Counted from the first letter of the stretch, positions 48,940 to 61,387 are shown. The stretch is DNA of 64,000 nt from Pseudomonadota bacterium (GCA_040384265.1 JAZKJM010000007.1:1-64000); one strand, 5' to 3'. A program made the numbers and translations. The notes: generated by a model not told the origin, from the letters alone.

Positions 48940-49332
48940 TCAGCGCCATTCGATCGCCGGGCAGCGATCGATGATGACCGTGAGCCCCGCCTGTTGCGCC
49001 CGCGCTGCCGCTGCGTGCGGGGTGACGCCAAGCTGGCACCAGATCGTTTTAATTTGCAGCGTCTCTTTCAAGGCGATGGCTTCATCGATTACTGCCGCTG
49101 CGTCTTCGGTATTGCGAAAAATATCGACCATGTCGATCGGGGCGGGGCAGTCAGCAAGCGCGGCATAGACCGGTTGGCCCAGAATGTCGCGCCCATGCAA
49201 CAAAGGGTTCACGGGATAAACCGTGAACCCTTTGCCCAGTAGGAAACGCATCACCCCGAAACTGGCGCGCGCGGGTTTATCCGACGCGCCGATAAGGGCG
49301 ATGCTGCGTGTCTGATGCTGAAGATCAGACAC
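48940..49332 (-). CDS. CoA-binding domain protein (YccU-like)
   Basis: A 130-residue Rossmann-fold protein. SIALIGASDKPARASFGVMR at the front is the CoA_binding_2 loop, followed by GFTVYPVNPLL, PIDMVDIFRN, KTIWCQLGV and VIIDRCPAIEW, the whole YccU pattern. The family binds CoA but its cellular role is unknown. It starts just after the small secreted protein gene at 49341 on the same strand, 8 nt apart. Confidence 0.9.
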   Translation of the reverse strand: MSDLQHQTRSIALIGASDKPARASFGVMRFLLGKGFTVYPVNPLLHGRDILGQPVYAALADCPAPIDMVDIFRNTEDAAAVIDEAIALKETLQIKTIWCQLGVTPHAAAARAQQAGLTVIIDRCPAIEWR

Positions 49333-49340
49333 GTGCCGTA

Positions 49341-49616
49341 TTAGTGCGACGAACGCACGCGACGGGTGTCGTCACGCACATCGCCCGGGTTACGGGTGGT
49401 TTGGATTGGGTAACCGAGGAACGTGCCCTGGCGCTCGCTGCGGTAATTCGAGGAATTATCATAGCGGTTATCATAGCGCTCTTTACGGTCTGCACGGCGT
49501 TCCGAGTGCTCGCAATTCACGGATTTTTTCGACTTGTGTTTGTGGTCATGCGCCAGCGCAGGCTGGGCAGCCATCAAGGCGGTGACAAGCAATACGGCTT
49601 TAAAAACGGTCTTCAT
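49341..49616 (-). CDS. Small secreted charged protein
   Basis: A 91-residue protein with a Sec signal peptide (MKTVFKAVLLVTALMAAQPA then LA) and a mature part that is basic and hydrophilic (DHKHKSKKSVNCEHSERRAD). It has a single Cys and no membrane segment. The start has an AGGAG box. It precedes the CoA-binding gene by 8 nt. No family recognised. The gap to its right, 49617-49841, shows no gene. Confidence 0.65.
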   Translation of the reverse strand: MKTVFKAVLLVTALMAAQPALAHDHKHKSKKSVNCEHSERRADRKERYDNRYDNSSNYRSERQGTFLGYPIQTTRNPGDVRDDTRRVRSSH

Positions 49617-49841
49617 TGTTTTTCTCCTGTAAAATGATAGTCAGAACTTTTTGGTATTACAGCGATAATGCATGCAGCATCAATAAACGATAATGAGTTC
49701 TTCCAGATGCAGAAATAGCTATAATCCCGGCTGCATGCTAATCACAAAACGAATCAAGCGCTAGCCCTTGTGGCAGGAAAGCGTACTTATCCACCTCGCG
49801 GCGACCGGCCGTGATGTTGCGCATGCAGCCCCGATAGGCGA

Positions 49842-50225
49842 TTAAAAAAACCGCCGCCAGCCCAGTGTTTTTGAGCATTTTTCTTTCAGCGCCGCGGCAG
49901 AGCTTTTGACCTCGACACTCAGGCGGCGTGCCTCAGCATCGCTTAACGATGCAGCGAGCGCATCGATTTTCTGGCGCGTTTCAGGCCCAATCGCGGGATC
50001 CGCCCCCAGCAAGGCCAGCACGCTGCGCGTCACCGGGTCGAACTGCGCTGCACCCGTCACGAAGCAGGCGCAATAGGCTTCCTTCTTTTCCGCCGGATAG
50101 TGGTTTTGCGCATACATCGTGCTGCAATAATTCTGCAGCCCGGCGGTGTCACTTGCCGGCAGCGGCGTGGCCGCAGCGGCGGCAAAGCCCGTGGTCAGAA
50201 TAAGTATCGGTGCAATCCATTTCAT
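49842..50225 (-). CDS. Small secreted Cys-containing protein
   Basis: A 127-residue protein with a Sec signal peptide (MKWIAPILILTTGFAAAAA). The mature part has NYCSTMYAQNHYPAEKKEAY then CACF near the front and a last Cys near the end (ALKEKCSKTLGW), so one or two disulfides are possible. It is helical in composition. The start has a GGAGG box. It ends the thiC side of the minus strand, 20 nt after the thiC stop, and may be co-transcribed. No family recognised. Confidence 0.68.
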   Translation of the reverse strand: MKWIAPILILTTGFAAAAATPLPASDTAGLQNYCSTMYAQNHYPAEKKEAYCACFVTGAAQFDPVTRSVLALLGADPAIGPETRQKIDALAASLSDAEARRLSVEVKSSAAALKEKCSKTLGWRRFF

Positions 50226-50245
50226 CGGCGTTTCCTCCAGAATGA

Positions 50246-53283
<3,038 letters not shown>

Positions 53284-53346
53284 CGCTGCCACATGCGGTG
53301 GCTAGCGTCGGGGTTCATACCACCTGCCACGCATCGGAGATTCCTC

Positions 53347-54816
53347 ATGGCCAAAGCCGCTGTTAAATCGAAAACCAAAGCGAAGCCCGCCAAAAAACCG
53401 GCAAAAAAGAAAGTCGCCAAAAAGGTCGCTAAAAAAGTAGCGAAAAAAACCCGCACCCCCAACACCCCGCAGCGCCCCGTGAAGCTGCAAGCCGCCCGCA
53501 AGGAGCAGGCCACCCGCTTTAAGCGCACCGGCTCCGCGCAGCTGACCGTCAACGGCGCCGCACCCGTCGAGTTCCCGATCTATAAGGCTGTCGAAGGCGC
53601 CAGCGTCATCGACATCAGCAAGCTCTACGCATCGACCGGGCATTTCACCTTCGATCCGGGCTTCCTGTCGACCGCGTCGTGCGATTCGGAAATCACCTAT
53701 ATCGATGGCGACAAGGGCATCCTGCGCTATCGCGGTTACGACATCGCGGATCTCGCCGCCAAATCGACCTTCCTTGAATCGGCCTATTTGCTCAATTACG
53801 GCGACCTGCCGAACCTGCAGCAAAAAACCTGGTTCGAGCATGAAATCAACCACCACACGATGGTGCATGAGCAGCTGCATTTCCTTTATCGCGGCTTCCC
53901 GCGCCGTGCGCACCCGATGGCCATCATGGTCGGCGCGGTCGCGTCCCTCTCGGCATTTTACCATGACTCGCTCGACATCCATAATCCGGATGAGCGCGAA
54001 CTCGCCATGCTGCGCATCATCGCCAAAATGCCAACCATGGCGGCGATGTGCTATAAATATTCCGTCGGCCAGCCGTTTGTGTACCCTAACAACGAGCTCG
54101 GTTTCTGCGAGAATTTCCTGCATATGATGTTCGCGACCCCGTGCGAACAATATAAGGTCAACCCCGTGATCGCCGATGCGATGGAAAAGATTTTCATCCT
54201 CCACGCCGATCACGAGCAGAACGCCTCGACCTCGACCGTGCGCCTTGCCGGTTCGTCGGGCGCCAACCCATTCGCCTGCATCGGCGCGGGCATTGCCTCG
54301 CTCTGGGGCCCCGCTCACGGCGGCGCGAACGAAGCGGTTATCCAGCAGCTCACCGAAATCGGCGATGTGAAGAACATCCCGCATTTCATCAAACGCGCCA
54401 AGGATAAGAACGACTCCTTCCGCCTGATGGGCTTTGGCCACCGCGTGTACAAGAACTACGATCCGCGCGCGACCGTGCTACGCAAAGCCTGCCACGACGT
54501 GCTGGTAGAGCTGGGCCAACAGGACGAGCCGCTGCTCAAAATCGCCATGGAACTCGAGAAAATCGCGCTCAACGACGAGTATTTCATCGAGCGCAAACTC
54601 TACCCGAACGTCGATTTCTATTCGGGTATCATCTACCGCGCGCTGGGCATTCCAACGGCGCTGTTCACCGTGCTGTTCGCCGTTGCCCGTTCGGCCGGCT
54701 GGGTCGCCCAATGGAAAGAGATGATCGAGGACCCGGCGATGAAAATCGGCCGTCCACGCCAGCTCTTCATCGGCTCCGCACCTCGCAAATTCGTGATGCC
54801 AAACAAACGCAAATAA
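53347..54816 (+). CDS. gltA: Citrate synthase with basic N-terminal tail
   Basis: The 489-residue enzyme condenses oxaloacetate and acetyl-CoA. From about residue 64 it is a typical hexameric type II citrate synthase: [40 protein letters not shown], and the catalytic His in [10 protein letters not shown], His in [14 protein letters not shown] and Asp in YPNVDFYSG. Residues 1-62 are an added tail of Lys and Ala with [16 protein letters not shown]-type repeats, as in histone H1-like proteins. The start at 53347 has a GGAGA box and TTGACG-17-TAGCGT (53280-53308) is a candidate promoter. A strong terminator follows. Confidence 0.95.
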   Translation: MAKAAVKSKTKAKPAKKPAKKKVAKKVAKKVAKKTRTPNTPQRPVKLQAARKEQATRFKRTGSAQLTVNGAAPVEFPIYKAVEGASVIDISKLYASTGHFTFDPGFLSTASCDSEITYIDGDKGILRYRGYDIADLAAKSTFLESAYLLNYGDLPNLQQKTWFEHEINHHTMVHEQLHFLYRGFPRRAHPMAIMVGAVASLSAFYHDSLDIHNPDERELAMLRIIAKMPTMAAMCYKYSVGQPFVYPNNELGFCENFLHMMFATPCEQYKVNPVIADAMEKIFILHADHEQNASTSTVRLAGSSGANPFACIGAGIASLWGPAHGGANEAVIQQLTEIGDVKNIPHFIKRAKDKNDSFRLMGFGHRVYKNYDPRATVLRKACHDVLVELGQQDEPLLKIAMELEKIALNDEYFIERKLYPNVDFYSGIIYRALGIPTALFTVLFAVARSAGWVAQWKEMIEDPAMKIGRPRQLFIGSAPRKFVMPNKRK

Positions 54817-54822
54817 CCGATC

Positions 54823-54854
54823 GGGTTAGCGGTTCGCCGCTAACCCGCTTTTCT
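54823..54854 (+). terminator. Terminator of gltA
   Basis: A perfect 10-bp stem GGGTTAGCGG-TTCG-CCGCTAACCC (54823-54846) with a stable tetraloop is followed by GCTTTTC. It lies 7 nt after the gltA stop codon. Confidence 0.88.
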
Positions 54855-54864
54855 CCTACCAACG

Positions 54865-54895
54865 AAAAAAGCCGGCGATCACTCGCCGGCTTTTT
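54865..54895. terminator. Bidirectional terminator between gltA and flagellin-like gene
   Basis: A perfect stem GCCGGCGA-TCAC-TCGCCGGC (54871-54890) is flanked by six A on the left and five T on the right, so it works in both directions: as a second stop for gltA and as the terminator of the minus-strand flagellin-like gene. Confidence 0.9.
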
Positions 54896-54917
54896 CTATG
54901 GGCAGCTCAATGCCAAA

Positions 54918-55727
54918 TTATTCCGAAAGCAGCTGAAGGATGTTGCTCGGCAAGCGGCTGGTCTGCGCGATGAGCGAATTGATCGCATCGGGCGCAGCAT
55001 CCGCACTCGCGACGGCGAAGTCGGCATCATCCAGCGTCGCACGCGTTGCATCCTGGTTCTGGATGGCGCTTTCAATCGTCGAAGAGGCGTAATCCAGCCC
55101 ATCCTGCAGCGTGCTGATCTTGCCATTCTCTTGCGCCACATAGGCCAGCGCCGCAAACACTGCCGGGAAGGCTTCCTTCGCGTTTGCCGACGTCGTCAGG
55201 TCAAGCGGATCAGGCCCGCTGGAAGGAAACAGCACATCCCCAATAAAGCTACCAACCGAGAGGCTTTTCTGACCCGTCGTATCGCCGCTGAGTTTCAATT
55301 GCTCCGATGTACCGGTCAGCAGCGGCTCGCCGTTAAAACGGGTCGATTGTCCAATGCGATCAATCTCGCTACGCGCGACCTGGAATTCACCGTTAAGCGA
55401 CACGCGCTCGGCTTCAGGCAGGTCGGTTGCGCTGGCACGGGCCGCGAGATCCTTCATTTTGGCGAGGGCCTTGGTAATATCCGCCGCACCGGCAGCAGCG
55501 ACCGTCAGCACCGAGCTCGCCTGCGCCACATTTTGCGAGGCAACGCGGAACTGGGCTACTTCGTTTTGCAGCTTGATGGCAGTGGTGAGATTCGCGCTAT
55601 CCGCAGCGGAAGACCGGCTTGAGCCGGAAACCAAGCTATCCAGCATGCTGGACGCCTTGTTATTTGTCGCATTGCTCGTCGCACGGGTGATACCCGCCGC
55701 AATGGAAGCGATTGTCGAGACCGTCAT
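54918..55727 (-). CDS. Short flagellin-like protein
   Basis: A 269-residue protein resembling flagellin in its N-terminal helical domain. SGSSRSSAADSANLTTAIKL sits where flagellins have SGLRINSAKDDAAGLAI. QASSVLTVAAAGAADITKAL and MKDLAARASATDLPEAERVS are followed by FNGEPLLTG, as in flagellin FNG-KVL. The C-terminus has RATLDDADFA and ends SNILQLLSE, the short C-terminal helix. A variable D2/D3 region is almost absent. The start has an AGGAG box. No flagellar genes are near, so a filament role is uncertain; FlgL-like or non-motile use is possible. Confidence 0.75.
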   Translation of the reverse strand: MTVSTIASIAAGITRATSNATNNKASSMLDSLVSGSSRSSAADSANLTTAIKLQNEVAQFRVASQNVAQASSVLTVAAAGAADITKALAKMKDLAARASATDLPEAERVSLNGEFQVARSEIDRIGQSTRFNGEPLLTGTSEQLKLSGDTTGQKSLSVGSFIGDVLFPSSGPDPLDLTTSANAKEAFPAVFAALAYVAQENGKISTLQDGLDYASSTIESAIQNQDATRATLDDADFAVASADAAPDAINSLIAQTSRLPSNILQLLSE

Positions 55728-55880
55728 GGCACCTACTCCTCATCCGGCATACCTTACCAGACGTTGTTATCGTATTACGGCGCTTCTTTGCGAGCACCGA
55801 TGAAGCGGGACTTGCCCCACCTACACATTTATACTATATGCTTTCTTTGCAATAATTTCAACCGGAAAAGAACAGGCACC

Positions 55881-56180
55881 ATGCTCAACCCCTTCATCGA
55901 ACTCATAAGCAACATTATTTTCTTTATTAATCTTGCGCTTATGGCCTGGGTGGTGCTTTCCCTGCTCATCCATTTCGACATTGTGAACCGCTACAGCCCA
56001 ATCGTCGTGCGCGTCAACGATGTGCTGAGCCGCCTGCTGGAGCCATTGCTGCGCCCCATCCGCCGCTTCTGCCGCAAGGTGCTGCCGGATCTGGGCGGGG
56101 TGGATCTCTCGCCCATCATCCTGATACTGGCACTGCATTTCGTCAATACCGCCATGTTCAGCTGGTTTTACAGCATCTAG
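55881..56180 (+). CDS. YggT family membrane protein
   Basis: The 99-residue protein has two hydrophobic helices (SNIIFFINLALMAWVVLSLL and SPIILILALHFVNTAMFSWF). Between them it has the loop RVNDVLSRLLEPLLRPIRRF and the phrase LPDLGGVDLSPI that mark YggT. YggT proteins are inner-membrane proteins linked to osmotic stress and cell-division neighbourhoods; function unclear. Its stop overlaps the stop of the convergent protease gene by 4 nt. Confidence 0.9.
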   Translation: MLNPFIELISNIIFFINLALMAWVVLSLLIHFDIVNRYSPIVVRVNDVLSRLLEPLLRPIRRFCRKVLPDLGGVDLSPIILILALHFVNTAMFSWFYSI

Positions 56181-58089
56181 CTAGCGCTGCGGCCCCTCTC
56201 TGGCGGCGCGCAGACCGTGAACACCGGCGCTTGCGGCGTCAGCGGTGCCGCCGTGTCCTTGCTGTATATCGGCGTCGTCATCACAGCACCCATCTGCTCC
56301 CCTGCACACGGCACCAGCGTCGGCGGGCTCAGCGCCATCTGGAATTTTGCATGGGCAAGCGCATCGTTTGTATCGAGCGTAAACCGCACCGTCACCGGCG
56401 GCACACTCCCATCGCGCGCGGCCAGTTCGAGATGGTAGCGCTGCTGCGCATCCGCCCGCCAGGAGAGCGTGAAATTATCCTCCGCAACTCCGTCGGCCAG
56501 CATATTGGGCAGCAGGAGGGTTCTGTATAGCGTAAACGGCTTGTCGCGGTGGGCAAGCGCGCCGCATCGGTGATCGCTATGTCAACCTGCGCACCCGAAT
56601 AGACCTGAATGTGCGTATCGCCAGCATGATCCGTTTCGGCAAACCGCTGCGCATTCATCGTCACCCGGTTCTGGATGCCGCGAACCTCAACCATGTTCTG
56701 CAACCAGCCGTCTTGATTTGGCGTGCCCACTGCGGGCGCAATCACCAGTGCTGTGTTGCCCTCCATCTGGATGCGCTGCGGTATTTCAGTCCCCGCCAAC
56801 ACAATCGTCTCCGGTTTCACCGGCACCACCGTCGTGCCACGACCGTAAGGCTGGGAAAGCTCCGTGCCGGTAACCACCTGCCGCACCGAAAGATACGGCA
56901 GCCCCACACGTGCCAATTGCTGCCAACCCGGATCCGGCTTGCCGCTACTGATCACTAATGTGTCATCCCCACTGTCATGCAGCGGGTGATAGACCACTCC
57001 CTGATCGGGAAAAGGAATCGCCTGTGCCCGCCCCTGCTCACCCAGATGGGTGACATGCACCGGCTCCCCGAGCACCCCGGCAACCGCCGCGCCGGGCGCG
57101 GCCGATACCCCATCCGACGCAATCGGGTATAATCGTTTCAGCGCATTGATATCGGCGGGCATCAGGCTAACCGGGTGGCCTTTATTGTTCGCATCAAAAT
57201 ACTCTGCAAGCAATGTCCGATAATCGCCGTGGCCCTTCGCGACGCGTTCCAACACCGCCTTATTCTCGCTGCTATAGGTCATAACCGTTTGGTAGTAGGA
57301 TACACCTTCGATGCTGAGACTATTATCCGCCTTTGTAAAAGGATGCGGGTGCTCTAAACCAAGCCCATGGCCGATCTCGTGAAGGGCGGCGTGCCCCATT
57401 ATCGTATTATAGGCGAAACTGCTTTGATAATACTCGTTATTCAAAAGAATCCGCCCGGATTCCATAGTCGCCACACCAACGTCCTTGTGCATTTTTGGCA
57501 CTGCTGCAAAGCTGAGCAACGCCTTGTTCGGATCGTGCGTTTCCACAAAAGAAAACCGGCCGGGTAACTGCGCCTCGATCGTCGCAAACGCATCCATCAC
57601 CGCACGCTGTTGATGCGCATTGACTGGCTCGGCCGGATTGTCAGCGCGGATATAAGGTACTTGCTGCACCACAATCGTACCATCCGGCTTGGATATGACA
57701 AGGCTGTCATCCGCTCTTACATCAAAGCTTGCTACCAACGCAGGGTCAACCGGAGCATCTTGATCCTTCGGCAGATAATAGGGAATGACGTAACGCTCCG
57801 GCGGCCTAGGATTGAAAGCCCGTTCAAGCGCCGGAAACATCGCCTTCCCCAACGCGGAAATCGCTTCTGTCTGCTGCCTGCCGCTAAGGTCGCTAAGCAG
57901 AATCGCGGCGGTTTTTTGATAATAATCAGCATTGATAGCGTCGACATCGACCGGATCATGGCGCCGGCGAATAGCCAATGCCCGCGCCTGCGACCATGTC
58001 GTCACCAGCGCATTTTCCATCGGCACTAATGGCGGGTCGGAAAGCGGGTCTGGGCGTTTGGGGTGATCGGCGGATGCGTTATCGGTCAT
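56177..58089 (-). CDS. M10-type zinc metalloprotease, frameshifted
   Basis: The first 540 or so residues form an intact metalloprotease: zinc site HEIGHGLGLEH (237-247) with catalytic E238 and a Met-turn at M270 (TVMTYSS), as in serralysins/matrixins. No Sec signal and no RTX repeats are seen. Near 56556-56564 the frame breaks in a GC-rich repeat (GCGGCGCGC). The remaining 125 or so residues (ALAHRDKPFTLYRTLLLPNM on) continue in another frame down to 56177. The uncorrected frame ends at 56392 with an unrelated Arg/Ser-rich tail. Either a recent mutation (2-nt insertion or 1-nt loss) or a sequencing error. The catalytic domain is before the break, so activity could survive. Confidence 0.75.
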
Positions 58090-58111
58090 GCGTCAAACGC
58101 CCGTGATCGGA

Positions 58112-58294
58112 TTAAAGAATCTTCTGTTCGCCCAGCGCCTGTGCGGTTTGGCTCACGGCGTCGTTGCCGGCGCGGGTGATGAGGGCTTCGAACAGCTGGC
58201 GGGTGGCCAGGTCGTGGAAGGTCACATCCGTCATCGCCTCGCGGCATTGGCCGGCGAGTGTGGCAACTTCATGATTCGTGATAACATGGTTCAT
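58112..58294 (-). CDS. Small protein upstream of the M10 protease
   Basis: A 60-residue protein (MNHVITNHEVATLAGQCREA and VTFHDLATRQLFEALITRAG) with a GGGGGAT box before the start at 58294. It is helical, without signal peptide or membrane segment. Its stop is 22 nt before the protease start, so the two are likely co-transcribed. A partner, inhibitor or chaperone role is only a guess from position. Confidence 0.5.
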   Translation of the reverse strand: MNHVITNHEVATLAGQCREAMTDVTFHDLATRQLFEALITRAGNDAVSQTAQALGEQKIL

Positions 58295-58373
58295 AACATC
58301 CCCCGTATGGTGAAAGACCATCCTAACCAATCATGTTTAATAATTCGTTAAACGGCTAGGGGGTGGGCGTATA

Positions 58374-58513
58374 GGTGCCGTTAGCCATCCATTGTGATGA
58401 GGGGATTTATAGGAATGCCCGCCCGCAGAACCGCAGCATAGCAGCGCTATGTGAGGATTCGAGGACGGACATGACGACGAAATCACCCATCACAATGGAT
58501 GGCTAACGGCGCC
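58374..58513. repeat. Palindromic intergenic element C
   Basis: The 26-bp arms 58374-58399 and 58488-58513 (GTTAGCCATCCATTGTGATG type) are reverse complements with one mismatch. They enclose a CATAGC-AGC-GCTATG hairpin (58437-58451). The right arm ends at the purU stop codon. The core and the following GTGA, CGAG and ACGAAAT blocks are shared with element B, while the arms differ. Confidence 0.85.
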
Positions 58514-59370
58514 TAGCGGAAGACGACCGTTTTGGTGCCATTCAGCAGCACACGGTGCTCCAGCTGGTAGGTCAGCGAGCGGGTGAGCACCAGCGCTTCG
58601 ATGTCCTGCCCCATCCGCGCCAGGGCGTCGGGCGAATAGCTATGATCGACCCGGGTCACTTCCTGGTCGATGATCGGGCCTTCATCGAGCGCATCGGTCA
58701 CATAATGCGCCGTTGCGCCGATCAGCTTCACCCCGCGCTCATGCGCCTGATGGTAGGGTTTCGCGCCCTTGAAGCTGGGCAGGAAGGAGTGATGGATATT
58801 GATCGCCCGGCCACGCAAGGTGGCGGAAAGCTCGGGGCTGAGGATCTGCATATAGCGTGCGAGGACCACAATATCGACCCGTTCGCGCGTCAGTATATCG
58901 CGGATGTTCTGCTCCTGCGCCGCTTTGTCGCCACCTTCGATCGGCAGATGGAAAAACGGGATGCCGTGCCACTCCACAATGCTGCGCGCATCCGCATGGT
59001 TACTGATGACGGCGGGAATTTCCATCGGCAGCTGGCCGGTGCGGTAGCGGTGCAGCAAATCGTTCAGGCAGTGCAGCTGCTTGCTGACGAGGATGGCCAC
59101 GCGCGTTTTCACGCCCGCATCCGCCATGCCCCATTCCATCGCGAAGGGGCCCGCCACCTCGGCCGCGAACTGCGCTTTCAGCGCCGCATGCGGTGGGGTT
59201 GCCGCGCCGGAGGAAAACTGCACCCGCATGAAAAACCGCTCGGTCGACGGATCGCCAAACTGGGTGGATTCAATAATGAACCCATCATGGTTGGCAAGAA
59301 ACCCGGTGACGCTGGCAACAATGCCGCGCGTATCGTGGCAGGAAAGGGTCAGGATGTAGTTGGTGCTCAT
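58513..59370 (-). CDS. purU: Formyltetrahydrofolate deformylase
   Basis: The 285-residue enzyme hydrolyses 10-formyl-THF to THF and formate, balancing one-carbon pools. An N-terminal ACT domain (LTLSCHDTRGIVASVTGFLA) precedes the formyltransferase fold with the catalytic set NIHHSFLPSFKGAKPYHQAH and TAHYVTDALDEGPII (Asn, His, Asp). It lies after the DivL-like gene on the same strand and before element C. Confidence 0.95.
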   Translation of the reverse strand: MSTNYILTLSCHDTRGIVASVTGFLANHDGFIIESTQFGDPSTERFFMRVQFSSGAATPPHAALKAQFAAEVAGPFAMEWGMADAGVKTRVAILVSKQLHCLNDLLHRYRTGQLPMEIPAVISNHADARSIVEWHGIPFFHLPIEGGDKAAQEQNIRDILTRERVDIVVLARYMQILSPELSATLRGRAINIHHSFLPSFKGAKPYHQAHERGVKLIGATAHYVTDALDEGPIIDQEVTRVDHSYSPDALARMGQDIEALVLTRSLTYQLEHRVLLNGTKTVVFR

Positions 59371-59414
59371 GGGGCTGGTGTAACCGATGGCTGGGGCGCT
59401 GTCACCCCCATTTA

Positions 59415-61343
59415 TTAAGGTAGGGGCTTGGGAAACACGCAGGTAATAGCCGTGCCCTCGCCGGGTTCGGATTCCACCAGCACCTTGCCGCCATGCAGTT
59501 CCATGAAGCTTTTCACCAGGCTGAGCGAGAGCACCGAATCCGTGCCCTGCACATGGCCGCTGCGGAAGAACGGGTCAAACAGCTTGGCGCGGCGCTCTGC
59601 ATCCAGCCCCGGCCCGTGATCGCGCACAATGAGCTGCACGCCGTGGGTTTTGCTGGGGCCGACCGAAAGCTCGATCCGGCCCTTGGCTTTGGTGACTTTC
59701 ACCGCGTTGCTGAGCAGGTTGATGAGGATCTGTTTCACCCGCGTTTCATCCGCCAGGATGGTATCGATCGCATCCGCCACCGTGACATCGATCGTCAGGT
59801 TCTGCAGCTTCACCCGCTCGCTGAGCAGGGCGATCACCGAATCAATCGCACCGCGGATGGCGAACGGCCGAATATCGAGTTTCAGGAACCCGGCCTCGAT
59901 GGTGGCAAGGTCGATAATATCGCCGATCAGCGCGCCCAGATGCTGCGAAGATTGGTAAATCCCACCGACATATTCCTTCTGCATCGGGCTCAGCGCCCCG
60001 GCATATTCATGCGCCAGCATTTCCGAGAAGCCGGAAATAGACGTCAACGGCGAACGCAACTCATACGACATGTTGGCGAGGAATTCGGTCTTCATCCGGT
60101 CCGCCGTTTCGAGCGCCTGCGTGCGGTCGCGCAAGGAGCGCTCGACAAGGGTTGAATCCGTAACATCGATAAAGCTCAGTAGCGTCGCGCCGTCCGGCAG
60201 CGGCACACAGGAGCAGTCGATTACGCTGCCATCCGCCCGCTCGAAACGCAGCGAGAGGAACTGGCGCTGCTGGAAGCGCGCCACCAGGTTATCGAGGAAC
60301 CGCGGCCAATCATCGGTGACGAACAGCGCTTGCGCGCGGCCGAGAATATCGCGGATATGCGGCTCGGTGGCGGTAAATTCGCCATCCAACTTCCACAATT
60401 TGTGGAAGACCGGGTTGCACAGGGTTAGGCGACCATTCTCGCCCAAAACCACAATCCCTTCATGCAGGTTATCGAGCGTTTCGCGCTGCACCGCGATCAG
60501 CGTATTATACGACCGTTCGAGGGCGAGGCGATCCGTCACATCCTCATACGCAAACAGGATGCCGCCCAGCGCATGCGGAATAGCGATGACGCGCAGGGTT
60601 TTGCCATCCGGCAGGTAGAAAAACTCCTCCTGCGGCTCGATCAGGGTGGTGAATAGCTTCAGCTGGTGCTGCTTGAACGCCTTGAAATTGGCCTGCTCGG
60701 GCAGTTTGCGTTTGTCGCGCATGGCTTCGAGCACTTCGCCATAGGTCGGTTCGGTGTCGAGCCAGGCTTCGTCCATTTTCCAAAGCGCGACGAACGCACC
60801 ATTATAGAATTTCAGGCGCGTGTCACGGCCATAAATCGCCATCGCCGAGGTCGAGCTTTCGAGCAGATCGCGCAGCGCCGATACATGGCGCTGGATCTCC
60901 TCCTGCGCCTGCTCCAGCTCGCTGATATGGGTGGCGTAACCAATCACGCCCTCGCCCTTCATCGGCACTTCGCGGATCATGTATAGCCGCCGCTCACCGC
61001 CGACGATGATATGGCGGCGCTCCAGCTGCTCCTGCCCGCTTTCCCATGCCTTTTGGGCGAGGCTGCGATGGCCTTTATACAGCTCCATATCCCCCAGCGC
61101 GATCACGCTTTCCGCCGTCTCTTCCGCCACTTCCGAGAACGCAAGGTTGCAATAGACAATCGTCAGCTGCGCATCGCGCTGCCAGATCGGGTTGATCGAG
61201 GTGTTGATAATATTCGCATACCGCCGCACCTCGGATTTAAGGCGCGCGTTTTCGGCTTCCAACCGCTGCTGCAACGCCACCGGCCCGGCGACCACAGGGT
61301 CCGCCGACGGCTTACGCAATAAACGCTTCATCTGGTGCAGCAT
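59415..61343 (-). CDS. DivL-like PAS sensor kinase with Tyr at the His site
   Basis: A 642-residue protein with three or so PAS-like domains (about 40-145, 155-270, 285-400) and a C-terminal kinase module. The phosphoacceptor box reads FLANMSYELRSPL: Y427 replaces the usual His. The ATP-binding domain has the N box INLLSNAVKVT, the G1 box DHGPGLD and FDPFF, but the G2 box (GTDSVLSLSLVKSF) lacks the GxGxGL glycines. This is the layout of DivL, the Caulobacter cell-cycle kinase with Tyr for His, whose gene is often beside ahcY as here (apart from the DUF559 insert). ATG 61343 or 61331 may be used. No N-terminal membrane segment is obvious. Confidence 0.85.
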   Translation of the reverse strand: MLHQMKRLLRKPSADPVVAGPVALQQRLEAENARLKSEVRRYANIINTSINPIWQRDAQLTIVYCNLAFSEVAEETAESVIALGDMELYKGHRSLAQKAWESGQEQLERRHIIVGGERRLYMIREVPMKGEGVIGYATHISELEQAQEEIQRHVSALRDLLESSTSAMAIYGRDTRLKFYNGAFVALWKMDEAWLDTEPTYGEVLEAMRDKRKLPEQANFKAFKQHQLKLFTTLIEPQEEFFYLPDGKTLRVIAIPHALGGILFAYEDVTDRLALERSYNTLIAVQRETLDNLHEGIVVLGENGRLTLCNPVFHKLWKLDGEFTATEPHIRDILGRAQALFVTDDWPRFLDNLVARFQQRQFLSLRFERADGSVIDCSCVPLPDGATLLSFIDVTDSTLVERSLRDRTQALETADRMKTEFLANMSYELRSPLTSISGFSEMLAHEYAGALSPMQKEYVGGIYQSSQHLGALIGDIIDLATIEAGFLKLDIRPFAIRGAIDSVIALLSERVKLQNLTIDVTVADAIDTILADETRVKQILINLLSNAVKVTKAKGRIELSVGPSKTHGVQLIVRDHGPGLDAERRAKLFDPFFRSGHVQGTDSVLSLSLVKSFMELHGGKVLVESEPGEGTAITCVFPKPLP

Positions 61344-61387
61344 AGGTCCTGTCTGCCACCACACGGATGGATTAGCAACTGCCGTAA

